From positions 1 to 64,000 of the forward strand of contig NZ_JFZT01000045.1 of assembly GCF_000632495.1 (NCBI RefSeq): 64,000 nt of DNA, given 5' to 3'. This document shows positions 19,818 through 28,053 of the stretch, piece by piece. The DNA comes from Candidatus Acidianus copahuensis. Lineage in GTDB: Archaea > Thermoproteota > Thermoprotei_A > Sulfolobales > Sulfolobaceae. The translations under genes and the position numbers were made by a program. Positions within the stretch are counted from its first letter, which is position 1, and the number at the start of each line of letters is the position of its first letter. A model generated the notes under the pieces. That model made no database searches and was not told where the DNA came from. It saw only the letters and a list, made by a program, of their open reading frames with translations.

Positions 19818-19921
19818 ACATTTTAGAGTAACTATTCCATATAAATTATTTACTCATTCGATCCGCATTGTTTATGATACATAAGCAAACTCTGAGCTAT
19901 AAAAGGACCAGGAAATAAAAC

Positions 19922-21067
19922 CTACTCTCCTCTAAGTTTTCTAGTAACTTCACTTGATACTTCCTTTTGAAGTCTCTTAGTTTGTTCTATAGAACCTATT
20001 CTCTTTGTAGTTTCCAAATCGCTTGAGAGTCTCCTAGTAGTCTCTATCAATTCCAGTCTTCTAGTCTGTTGAGCTAATTCTTCCATTTTCTTAAGAGTCC
20101 TAGTTGCTTCCACTAGATTGCCAGAATTAATATCGGTTGAGTATTTTTGAAGGTTTGAGTAGTACTCATATTCCATTATAATATCCTTATTTATACCAGA
20201 AACAAACGTATTTTGATCATTAGCCTCTTTTAGTGAAATCACACTCATCAGACTATCCCCCCTATTTTTAGCAGGATCAAAATAATTTACTTTTACAGTT
20301 ATAAAATTGCCAGAATAGTTAGGCGGAACTATTGTGTCTCCAAGTATTTTTATAACACCCTCAGCAGCGTTTATTTTAACAGGTAATTCGGAATAGTTGA
20401 GTAAATTAACTTTGGACTCTGCCACTATATTAACTTCTATATCTTTTCCGCCTATTTTTGTTTTTGCCGCCTTCGGAAGAGATTCAGCTATTTCGTTTGG
20501 ATCTTCAAGATGGTAAGATACACTACGACTTTTTTCGCTAAGCATATAGAGTAAATCATGGTTATAATCATCACCTATCCCGAAACTTATTATCTGAACT
20601 TTATCTGGGATAGACATTTTTCTATATGCATCTATATTTGTCATATCAGTTGGGTTGCCATCAGTCAAAAGTATTATATAGGAAGGCATTTCATATTTTG
20701 AAGCTAACTTTAAAGCTGTTAATAATGCCGAGAAAAATGCTGTTTGTCCTTCAGCTGATACTTTCTGTATCTCCTCTGTCAAGTCTTGTGGATCAGCAAA
20801 TTCCTTGACAACGCTAACGTTCGATGAAAACTCAATAAACGAGACCTTATTTCCCTGTGGAATCTTCTTAAACATATTTATTGCTCCAGCTTTAGCTTTC
20901 TCTATCTTAAGGCCATCCATTGAACCGCTGGTATCTAAAAGTATAATATAATGGAAACCGGTAGCTGTAGAGGTTTTTTCAGGAACTAGCAATATCTTAA
21001 ACATCATTTTAACTTCTGAATTAAATGAGTATCTATGGCTTACGTCAACTTTAAGAGATAGAGTCAT
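19922..21067 (-). CDS. VWA-domain protein, ArnB paralogue with Thr-rich motif tail
   Basis: A 381-aa protein with a von Willebrand A domain carrying a complete MIDAS start (DTSGS, about residue 47) and later T-D-G-N-P. It resembles the ArnB-type protein encoded at 22590 in layout. The last 55 residues contain five motifs of the form T-[RK]-[RK]-[LI] (TRRL, TRRL, TKRI, TKRL, TRKL) about 9-12 residues apart, which could be phosphothreonine sites for an FHA domain. Third gene of the arnA - PPP phosphatase - VWA operon, 11 nt after the phosphatase. Confidence 0.82.
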   Translation of the reverse strand: MTLSLKVDVSHRYSFNSEVKMMFKILLVPEKTSTATGFHYIILLDTSGSMDGLKIEKAKAGAINMFKKIPQGNKVSFIEFSSNVSVVKEFADPQDLTEEIQKVSAEGQTAFFSALLTALKLASKYEMPSYIILLTDGNPTDMTNIDAYRKMSIPDKVQIISFGIGDDYNHDLLYMLSEKSRSVSYHLEDPNEIAESLPKAAKTKIGGKDIEVNIVAESKVNLLNYSELPVKINAAEGVIKILGDTIVPPNYSGNFITVKVNYFDPAKNRGDSLMSVISLKEANDQNTFVSGINKDIIMEYEYYSNLQKYSTDINSGNLVEATRTLKKMEELAQQTRRLELIETTRRLSSDLETTKRIGSIEQTKRLQKEVSSEVTRKLRGE

Positions 21068-21078
21068 TGTACTCTCAC

Positions 21079-21882
21079 CTACAGGAATATAGTTTCTAAG
21101 TTATTATTATTAAGTAGAAGGGCTCCAGCCCTCATACCATGATAACGACTCGAGAAAACAGTGATAACTTTGTTATCCATTTCAAATCTAAATCCATCAG
21201 CTACCTCATGCGCTCTAATTATTCCCAGCAAATTATTATCCTCTATAAACTTCAAGGTAACATCTTTGCCATAAAAGTAAGTACCTTCACCTCTTATGTT
21301 AGGTACGAAACCGTCAAGCTCTTCCCTAGGATCGTTCCAGAGCATTTCAAACGCTATTTCATTATCTGGATTAACATCTGGCCTTTGAATAGCATTTACT
21401 TGATCTAATGAATGTAGACCTCTAGCTATTCCACCATGAACACAAAAGTATCCATTGACTACTGCTGCTAACGGCATTATTGAGAATGTTCTAACAAAAT
21501 TTTCATAAATATCTTCACCTAATTTCTTACTAACTTCGTTTTTGAAACCATAATATTCGTTTGTTAAAGGACTCTCATGATTTCCTCTAAGTACTATCAC
21601 TTTATCTTTCTCCTGCAGAGCTCTTGAAAGTATTAATGTAAGATTTTCTACTCCATTAACTCCTCTATCTACGTAATCTCCTATGAAGATTATTAAGTCA
21701 ACTTTATCGCTAAATTCTGAAAAAACTTTTCTTGTAACATCATCTGCACCATGCGTATCTCCTACAAAAAGTACTCTTGGTTTATTAGGTAACTCAATTA
21801 AAGTTGGTAAGGATTCAAATAAACTATAAGCATCATCAAGTAATTTTATCACTTCCTCCTTGCTATTTACTGTAGACATCAT
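21079..21882 (-). CDS. PPP-family Ser/Thr protein phosphatase (PP2A-like)
   Basis: A 267-aa metallophosphatase with all signature motifs in order: GDTHG, GDYVDRG, LRGNHE and the later HGG (CVHGGIARG). Such enzymes use two metal ions to dephosphorylate Ser/Thr. Its ATG overlaps the arnA stop (ATGA), so FHA protein and phosphatase are co-translated. This suggests that it acts on phosphorylated VWA or FHA partners encoded beside it; that is inference. Confidence 0.92.
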   Translation of the reverse strand: MMSTVNSKEEVIKLLDDAYSLFESLPTLIELPNKPRVLFVGDTHGADDVTRKVFSEFSDKVDLIIFIGDYVDRGVNGVENLTLILSRALQEKDKVIVLRGNHESPLTNEYYGFKNEVSKKLGEDIYENFVRTFSIMPLAAVVNGYFCVHGGIARGLHSLDQVNAIQRPDVNPDNEIAFEMLWNDPREELDGFVPNIRGEGTYFYGKDVTLKFIEDNNLLGIIRAHEVADGFRFEMDNKVITVFSSRYHGMRAGALLLNNNNLETIFL

Positions 21883-22553
21883 TCTCTCACAATTTTTATT
21901 ATTGTACTATTTCCAAGTTTTACAACGGTATTTGGAGATATTTCAGCGGAACCTTTAATCGGTTGAAATACTTTTCCATCGTATATATAGGTCCCATTTG
22001 TACTATTCAAGTCCTCAATATACAATACACCGGATTTTAAGGAGAGGACAGCATGTCTTCTTGATATTTCTGAATCGGGTATAACTATAACATTTTCTGG
22101 ACTTCTGCCTAAAGATATGTTTTCGAAAACATCAAAGTCTAGCGGTACTTTGCTCTTATTTAGAGCTGAGGCTGGTGTGGCTATAAAAATAATATAGTAC
22201 TTGCTTTCTTGGACTTGCTGACTTTGTTGTTCTTGAATAGTCTCCTCTTTCTTCTGATCTTGAATTTCTGTCTGCAACGCAGATGACGTTTGAGGTAATG
22301 AAGGTTCTGATATGGATTGCTGTTCTGATACGTTCTCTTTTAGTTCGCCTGTTACCTGCTGTTCCGTTGACTGTGGAGTTTGCTGTTCGCTTAGTTGAAT
22401 ATTTTCTCCCTCTTGAGGTAATTGTTCATTAATTTGTGGAACCTCAGCATTCTCAGATACTTCCCTAGCCTCAGGTTTCTTTGCTCCACAATGAAGGCAA
22501 AAAACTGCATCATCAGGATTTTCATAACCGCATATTGAACATTTCCATGTCAT
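21879..22553 (-). CDS. arnA: Zinc-ribbon FHA-domain protein, ArnA-like
   Basis: A 224-aa protein with an N-terminal double-CxxC zinc ribbon (CSICGYENPDDAVFCLHCG), a Gln/Glu/Ser-rich linker (about residues 28-120) and a C-terminal FHA domain with LGRSPEN, SEISRRHA and NSTNGTYI, the pThr-binding loops. This architecture matches ArnA, which with ArnB represses archaellum expression in Sulfolobus acidocaldarius. Divergent from arnB over 36 bp; CTTATTTAG about 28 nt upstream supports a leaderless ATG. Confidence 0.88.
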   Translation of the reverse strand: MTWKCSICGYENPDDAVFCLHCGAKKPEAREVSENAEVPQINEQLPQEGENIQLSEQQTPQSTEQQVTGELKENVSEQQSISEPSLPQTSSALQTEIQDQKKEETIQEQQSQQVQESKYYIIFIATPASALNKSKVPLDFDVFENISLGRSPENVIVIPDSEISRRHAVLSLKSGVLYIEDLNSTNGTYIYDGKVFQPIKGSAEISPNTVVKLGNSTIIKIVRE

Positions 22554-22589
22554 AACATATGCTATTATACAAAAGTCTAAATAAGGATT
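22554..22589. promoter_or_regulatory. 36-bp divergent promoter region between arnA and arnB
   Basis: The whole intergenic region is 36 bp. On the minus strand CTTATTTAG is centred about 28 nt from the arnA ATG. On the plus strand TATTATAC is centred about 24 nt before the arnB TTG. Both genes therefore seem to have overlapping leaderless promoters, so occupancy of one may affect the other. Confidence 0.5.
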
Positions 22590-23681
22590 TTGCCAAATAA
22601 TGAAAGAGTTGACTTGACTGTATCCTTAAAGGTAAAATCTTCGCATATTTTTGTAAGCCAGTCGGTGGAAACTGAAGCGGGAATAGTTATATATATCGTC
22701 CCCGAATATGCTACAAAAACTACCGGTATTAGGTATGTTATTGCGCTAGACAATAGTCCCTCAATGAAAGGGGAAAAATATGATATCGCTTTAGAATCAA
22801 TGAACTCACTACTCTCACAGATTCCTCAGGGCAATGAAATGGTTGTTATAACCTTCTCTAATCATCCAAAGATTATCTATAGAGGAAATCCTACAGAAAG
22901 AGTAGATATAGATAAGGAATTCGGTAGTACTACGAGGTTTTATGAGATGATTCAAAAAGTTATTGAGATCTCTAAAGACGGTATGCCAACAAAGGTTATC
23001 CTTCTTACTGATGGAAAACCCACAGATAAAAGGAATGTAAAGGACTATGAAAAACTTAGTATACCGCCAAATCTACAGTTCATTAACATAGGAATAGGTA
23101 GAGATTATAACGAGGTAATATTAAAAAATCTGGCTGATAGAACAGCTGGATTCTTTTATCATGTTGAAGACATATCTCAGCTACCGTCATTATTTAGAAG
23201 TGGAGAAGACGAGGAGATAGTAGCAAAGAACTTGAGAGTAGAGGTACCAGAAACATATAATTCGCTTAACTACAAAAAACCTATTAGGATACCAATACTT
23301 CAGAACTTAGCGACTATATATGGAACGCTAATAATACCGGCTAGTAATGAGGATTATAATGTCACTTTTCTCGTTACTTATCAAGATCCTGTCGATTCTA
23401 AGGAAAAGACACTAAGTTCGACTCTTATATTTAAGAGAGGAGATAGGGAAAAGATTCATACTACTGTTAATTCTGATGTCCTAGCGGAAATTAGATATTA
23501 TAGACTTCTTAAAGAGTATTCAGAAACGCTAGAGCATGGAAAAGATGCTACTAAAGTCATAGACAAGTTAAAGTCTATAGCGGAGGAAACAAGAAACCCT
23601 TTAATAATTGAAGAGACAAAGAAATTAACCGGAGACTCAAAGAACGATTTATCTGAAATTACAAAAAAGATGAGATCTTGA
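22590..23681 (+). CDS. arnB: VWA-domain protein, ArnB-like
   Basis: A 363-aa protein with a VWA domain; MIDAS-like start is DNSPSM, so the usual D-x-S-x-S reads D-N-S-P-S, followed by TDGKPT. C-terminal helical tail has ETKKLT and ITKKMR Thr sites, potential phospho-sites for the FHA partner. Position next to an ArnA-type gene supports the ArnB assignment. TTG start at 22590. The downstream trm10 gene overlaps its stop codon (TTGA). Confidence 0.85.
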   Translation: MPNNERVDLTVSLKVKSSHIFVSQSVETEAGIVIYIVPEYATKTTGIRYVIALDNSPSMKGEKYDIALESMNSLLSQIPQGNEMVVITFSNHPKIIYRGNPTERVDIDKEFGSTTRFYEMIQKVIEISKDGMPTKVILLTDGKPTDKRNVKDYEKLSIPPNLQFINIGIGRDYNEVILKNLADRTAGFFYHVEDISQLPSLFRSGEDEEIVAKNLRVEVPETYNSLNYKKPIRIPILQNLATIYGTLIIPASNEDYNVTFLVTYQDPVDSKEKTLSSTLIFKRGDREKIHTTVNSDVLAEIRYYRLLKEYSETLEHGKDATKVIDKLKSIAEETRNPLIIEETKKLTGDSKNDLSEITKKMRS

Positions 23682-24598
23682 TACTTGGAGAAATTCTCGG
23701 AAAAAGACTAAATGAACTTGGAATAAATAAAATCTATTTTAAGGGAGAAATAAAAAGAAATAGAACTATTTTACAGAATATAGCAGTTAATGTCCTATTA
23801 AAGAATTTTTCCCTTCTAAAAAAAGAAAACAGAGGAAAGATAATGGGGAAAGAATTTGGGATAACTATACTTTCTGGCAAAGGTGTAGAAACTTCTGAAT
23901 ATGAAATATGGAAAGGAGAAGGAGAGAAAATCTTAATTGAATATCCTAAAGTTCCAACCTTTATTATTGATCTCTCTCTTTGGGAGAGACATGTAGAAGA
24001 TGAAAGAAGTAGATTAAAAACACAGATTTTATGTTCTCTAAATGCTATAAGAAATTATCTTTGGGACTATAATTTAGCAATAAATAACTACCCAAAGAAT
24101 TTTTCACTTAATGTTCCAAATAATCTGAGAAAGGATGTAATACCAGATGACTCAACTATCGTTCTAGATCCATATGGAGACGTCGAAGCTACCGAAGAGA
24201 TATTAAGAAAAACTAATTATTTTATCATAGGCGGAATAGTTGATAAATCAGGATGGAAAGAAGCCACTAAGGAACTCTCAAAAAAAGCTGGATATGATTT
24301 TCCACATGTAAGAATTAGCCTAAGGGGCTCTACTGTTGGAGTACCTGATAGAATAAATAGAATTATCGAGATCATTATGAAAATAAGATTGAGAGAAAAA
24401 ATTGAAGAGGCAATTCTAGAAATGCAAACAAATTCGGACAAGTTTTCTAGGTTAGTTCTTGAGGCTAGCAGAGGGAATTATCGTGATGCCATCTTATGGT
24501 TAAAGCCAAATGACAAAGTTCTTAGAAAATTTAGTCAAACTCGGCTTGGATCTTCGTTTTTCCCTCAATCAGCTTCTTGGGAAAAGGAAAACTCTTAG
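23678..24598 (+). CDS. trm10: Trm10-family tRNA (position 9) N1-methyltransferase
   Basis: A 306-aa SPOUT-type methyltransferase. The C-terminal half has the Trm10 signatures FIIGGIVDKSGW, a cofactor-knot segment with LRGSTVGVPDRINRI, and a long helix. Archaeal Trm10 of Sulfolobus makes m1A9 in tRNA. TTG start overlaps the arnB stop. Its 3' end overlaps the convergent gene at 24531-24845 by 68 nt. The link to the signalling island is only positional. Confidence 0.82.
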   Translation: MILGEILGKRLNELGINKIYFKGEIKRNRTILQNIAVNVLLKNFSLLKKENRGKIMGKEFGITILSGKGVETSEYEIWKGEGEKILIEYPKVPTFIIDLSLWERHVEDERSRLKTQILCSLNAIRNYLWDYNLAINNYPKNFSLNVPNNLRKDVIPDDSTIVLDPYGDVEATEEILRKTNYFIIGGIVDKSGWKEATKELSKKAGYDFPHVRISLRGSTVGVPDRINRIIEIIMKIRLREKIEEAILEMQTNSDKFSRLVLEASRGNYRDAILWLKPNDKVLRKFSQTRLGSSFFPQSASWEKENS

Positions 24599-24845
24599 CC
24601 TCTTCTATTTTGATTCCGTTTTTGCGAAGCTTTTCAATAGCGTTATCTAGATCGCTTTCATGAACTGAGTACTGAACAGCTTCCTTAATCCTTGTTAGAA
24701 TAGAATCTTTTGGTTTATATTTTTCTGCACTTATCGCTTTCCATTGATATCCATCTCTATATATAATTACAATATCTTGAAAATATCCTGGAACAGAGTG
24801 TAGGATTCCGGCAATGTAAATCTCTTCATACTTATATACTTGCAT
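24531..24845 (-). CDS. Hypothetical protein overlapping trm10
   Basis: A 104-aa protein with a beta-rich first half (IYRDGYQWKAI) and charged helical second half. Not recognised. Its last 68 nt lie inside the 3' end of trm10 on the other strand, the longest convergent overlap in the window. Codon use and a normal start (ATG) make it credible, but no motif supports a function. Confidence 0.55.
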   Translation of the reverse strand: MQVYKYEEIYIAGILHSVPGYFQDIVIIYRDGYQWKAISAEKYKPKDSILTRIKEAVQYSVHESDLDNAIEKLRKNGIKIEEAKSFPFPKKLIEGKTKIQAEFD

Positions 24846-24879
24846 ATTCTTTTTAGTCTCTTGAAGAAATTTAACTCTA

Positions 24880-25599
24880 ATGATTATAGATCATGTCATA
24901 AAGGCGATAGCTATTCATATTAATAGTGGTGAAAGAGTCTATGTAGGCCTCAATTCTATACCTGCCTTATTAGGTTCTTTTATGGCAAGAGATTTTTACA
25001 ATAAAGATATAAAAATACTTAGTGTTTCTGAGGCATATAATCCAGCGAGGGTATCTATTTCTCCCTCTACTGGAGATCCATTCTTTGTCTCAGAATCTCC
25101 AGTCATGACTACCACAGATGCTTTTGATCTAGTTCAAAAAGGGAAAATAGATGTCATGTTTCTTGGTCCATCTCAAATAGATTCCGAAACAAATGTTAAT
25201 CTTTCAGTAATTGGAAATTACTATAAACCAGAGGTAAGATTACCAGGCGGCGCTGCAACAGCTTTTATATTACCCTTAGTTGGAAAGGCAATTCTCTGGA
25301 ATGTTAAACATTCTAAAAACTCATTAGTTAAGAGAGTTGATTTTGTAACTGGTACAGCAAAGTATTCTAAAAACAAGGTAATAATAGTGACAAATCTTTG
25401 CGTGATGGAATATTCAAGAGCAGATCATAGATGGAAAGTAACATACTTATATCCATGGAGCGATTTCAAGACTGTTCAAGACAATACTGGTTTTGAGGTT
25501 GAGGATAATGTAATTGGAAGAATAGAACTTAATGAGAGGGAGAAAATGTTCTTAGACTCCTTAGATACAAGTAAGCTTAGGCTTGCTTTAGAATTTTGA
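24880..25599 (+). CDS. CoA-transferase family I, beta-type subunit
   Basis: A 239-aa protein of the glutaconate/3-oxoacid CoA-transferase type. LSVSEAYNP holds the likely catalytic Glu position, and a Gly-rich LPGGAATAF segment matches the family. ATG at 24880 with CTTTTTAG upstream suggests its own promoter. The matching alpha subunit lies on the opposite strand and overlaps its end by 23 nt, an unusual arrangement for obligate partners. The acyl substrate is unknown. Confidence 0.8.
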   Translation: MIIDHVIKAIAIHINSGERVYVGLNSIPALLGSFMARDFYNKDIKILSVSEAYNPARVSISPSTGDPFFVSESPVMTTTDAFDLVQKGKIDVMFLGPSQIDSETNVNLSVIGNYYKPEVRLPGGAATAFILPLVGKAILWNVKHSKNSLVKRVDFVTGTAKYSKNKVIIVTNLCVMEYSRADHRWKVTYLYPWSDFKTVQDNTGFEVEDNVIGRIELNEREKMFLDSLDTSKLRLALEF

Positions 25600-26335
25600 G
25601 TATTTCATCATAATCTGCATCATAAAGTGGAAACATACTGGTGGGTTCAGCTCCTCTAGGAGAATTTATCACAGCTGTTACATGTTCAGCTATTAAGGAA
25701 GGCCTTCTTTTTTTGAAGTAATTTTTATCTACAATCTCTTCAGTTGTTACTATTACCTTTTTTGAGGCTCTAGCCTTAAACTCATCCTCATATACAGGGC
25801 CTTCTATTTCCGCATTACCCTCAATATCAGCTTTATTTACATGGATTATAGCTACATCAGGTGTTATAGCCTTAACGAGAACTATTTTCTCATTTGAGAA
25901 TGGATCTTCTACCACTTTCCACGAATTAACCTTCTCATGCAATGAAATCAGATCTGATCCCAAAATTCCCTTAACTGGCATAAATGGAATACCGAAAGCG
26001 CCTGCTCGAATTCCAGCCATGAATGCACCACATGTATCTTCTAAAAACTCAACTTCTTCATTCTCTATCTTCTTCCTAAAGCTTGGAAGCATACCAAACC
26101 ACTCTAAAGTTGCCATTGCTACCCTTACTTTCCTTAAAACATTTGAAGAAAGAAGAACCTCTAAAGCTAGACCTGGCTCTCTATCTATAAAACCTAAATT
26201 CCTAGGTCCATCCTTAACTATTTCCATTACCATTGACATTGGATTCCTATGTATAGAAACGCCACTCACAGTTATCGTATCTCCACTCTTAATTAGATCT
26301 AACGCATCTCTTATATCAACTAACTTGTTTTCCAT
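25577..26335 (-). CDS. CoA-transferase family I, alpha-type subunit
   Basis: A 252-aa protein beginning with D-I-R-D-A-L and GDTITVSGVSIHRNPM, typical of the alpha subunit of glutaconate-type CoA-transferases, with GIPFMPVKGILGSD and a PDVAIIHVNKAD motif later. It is tail-to-tail with the beta subunit gene. Together they would form a hetero-oligomer for acyl-CoA exchange. The lack of co-transcription is noteworthy. Confidence 0.8.
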   Translation of the reverse strand: MENKLVDIRDALDLIKSGDTITVSGVSIHRNPMSMVMEIVKDGPRNLGFIDREPGLALEVLLSSNVLRKVRVAMATLEWFGMLPSFRKKIENEEVEFLEDTCGAFMAGIRAGAFGIPFMPVKGILGSDLISLHEKVNSWKVVEDPFSNEKIVLVKAITPDVAIIHVNKADIEGNAEIEGPVYEDEFKARASKKVIVTTEEIVDKNYFKKRRPSLIAEHVTAVINSPRGAEPTSMFPLYDADYDEILKILKQA

Positions 26336-26431
26336 AGTTTACTTTCCAAGATTAAAGATTAAATTTCATTGTTCTACTCAACAGTTATTATCGTATAATT
26401 TCCAACAAGGAATATGAAAAGAAAAGGTTAT

Positions 26432-27532
26432 TTAGGGAGAAGTTACCTCGATAACTTCTGGTTTACTTAATATTTCATCGAATGCATGGATTAGGTCATC
26501 CGCATTAAAACCAAATAATACAGGTTTACTATTTGTAAATATTTCCCTGATTTTAGTAGTAATATCTTTTACCTTAGTTCCTTTAAGATAATCCTCTAAC
26601 CTATCTAGAAAATCGGGAGGGTTCATAACAAAAAAGTCTCCAGATATTGAAACCTCATCGAGTTCATCGTGTGTGAATTTTGCTGTAATCCTTAACATTT
26701 TTCTAGATTTGTAGTCAACGTGACATAAGGCTACTGAAGAAGAAATTTTTACACATCTTTCAGTCCTTAGATCTGGATGTCTATTATCTTTATAAAAGAT
26801 CCACTCTTCTGCCTTCTTTTCCTCAGCCAGCTTATCCCAAGTTTCAATTTCATCAGGAGTTAGAGAGGACTCTTCAAAAGTTGCTCCTAGTTCATTCTCA
26901 TATGTAACCTTTAATTTCTTATTAATTTCATCTCTGGAAGGTACTTTACCTAGTTCCCTTTCCATCGAAGTTAGCCATTCAGCCATATTTTTTGCCATCT
27001 TATCCCTAAACTTTTCTGATGGTACTTTTATTGACTTACTCATAAGTTCTATATCTAACGAAAGCAAGATATTTCCAGCTATTACAACAGACTTTCCATG
27101 AGTCATTGCACCATTTCCGCTTATTTTCTTTCCATTAACCACGATATCCTGTTCTCTCAATTGAGCATCTAATCCATATTCTCTCAATACATCAACTACT
27201 GGCGTCAAATACTTTTTATAAAGAGATCCAGAATCTCTCGGAGCATCTTCTTCCCTTATAACTACGAAGTAGTCATGTTCCCCAGGTGTAATAACTACTG
27301 TTCCTCCGCCTAAATCCCTTCTTACTACTGGAATTCCCATTTTCCTAGTAAAGTCAAGATCTACTTCCAGCCATACCTCCTGGTTAACTCCTACATTAAC
27401 AAAAGGGCCTTTTGCATAAAAAACCATTAGTGTATTTTTACCTCCCTTGGTTACATAATCTGCAGTAGCTACAAACGATGTTACCATATGATAACCGTCT
27501 TGTGGCGGGAGGGAAATAAACCGCCAACTCAT
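26432..27532 (-). CDS. lplA: Lipoate-protein ligase A with fused C-terminal domain
   Basis: About 366 aa. The catalytic half has RRDLGGGTVVITP, HDYFVV and the lysine motif NGKKISGNG, all LplA signatures. The extra C-terminal region of over 100 residues (KFTHDELDEVSISGDFF) resembles the LplB/C-terminal domain that many archaea encode separately. I use the ATG at 27532, which lies 1 nt after the stop of the lipoate carrier gene. Attaches lipoate or octanoate to the carrier encoded immediately upstream. Confidence 0.9.
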   Translation of the reverse strand: MSWRFISLPPQDGYHMVTSFVATADYVTKGGKNTLMVFYAKGPFVNVGVNQEVWLEVDLDFTRKMGIPVVRRDLGGGTVVITPGEHDYFVVIREEDAPRDSGSLYKKYLTPVVDVLREYGLDAQLREQDIVVNGKKISGNGAMTHGKSVVIAGNILLSLDIELMSKSIKVPSEKFRDKMAKNMAEWLTSMERELGKVPSRDEINKKLKVTYENELGATFEESSLTPDEIETWDKLAEEKKAEEWIFYKDNRHPDLRTERCVKISSSVALCHVDYKSRKMLRITAKFTHDELDEVSISGDFFVMNPPDFLDRLEDYLKGTKVKDITTKIREIFTNSKPVLFGFNADDLIHAFDEILSKPEVIEVTSP

Positions 27533-27533
27533 A

Positions 27534-27980
27534 TTACAGCCTCTTACATGAGAGCTTCTCACTAGTTATTAGCTCTTTTAGTTTAGCTACTGCGTTATTT
27601 CCAGAATATAGTTGCTTCAACTCCTCTGGATTATTTACTTTCATTTTAACTAACCAACCTTGTCCATACGGATCTTTATTCACCAGGACTGGATCTTTTT
27701 CCACGGCAGCATTTGACTCTATTACTTCACCAGAAACAGGAGCTGGTACAGGTCCTGCCCACTTCCCACTTTCCATAGTAGCAACTGGCCTACCCTTCTC
27801 TACTTTAATACCTTTTTTCTTTATCCTCACTTTAACTACTTTTCCTGCCATAGTTTGAGCGATATCTGTTATTCCAACTAATATTGTATCAGATGATTCC
27901 TGTTTTGCCCAAACCGTGTTTTTACCTTCAATATAGTATAGAAGGTTTTCAGGGATCTCACAATTCGATTCGGTTACCAA
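27534..27980 (-). CDS. lbpA: GcvH-like lipoate-binding protein (LbpA type)
   Basis: A 148-aa H-protein-like carrier. The lipoylation lysine should be Lys73 in TMESGKWAGP, followed by VPAPVSGEVIE. The W after the lysine and the coupling to a dedicated ligase resemble LbpA, the carrier of the sulfur-oxidising heterodisulfide-reductase-like (sHdr) pathway. No glycine-cleavage or hdr genes are in the window, so GcvH itself is not excluded. Confidence 0.82.
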   Translation of the reverse strand: MVTESNCEIPENLLYYIEGKNTVWAKQESSDTILVGITDIAQTMAGKVVKVRIKKKGIKVEKGRPVATMESGKWAGPVPAPVSGEVIESNAAVEKDPVLVNKDPYGQGWLVKMKVNNPEELKQLYSGNNAVAKLKELITSEKLSCKRL

Positions 27981-28053
27981 GCTGAACCACTTATTTAAAT
28001 TAGCGAATTTGCTATACTAAAAATTTTTCGTATGAAATCCATGAAACTTAAAA

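Noticed and set aside
26432..27562. Longer lipoate-ligase start at 27562
   Set aside because: The ATG at 27532, 1 nt after the carrier stop codon, gives the standard ligase N-terminus; the longer frame would overlap the carrier gene.
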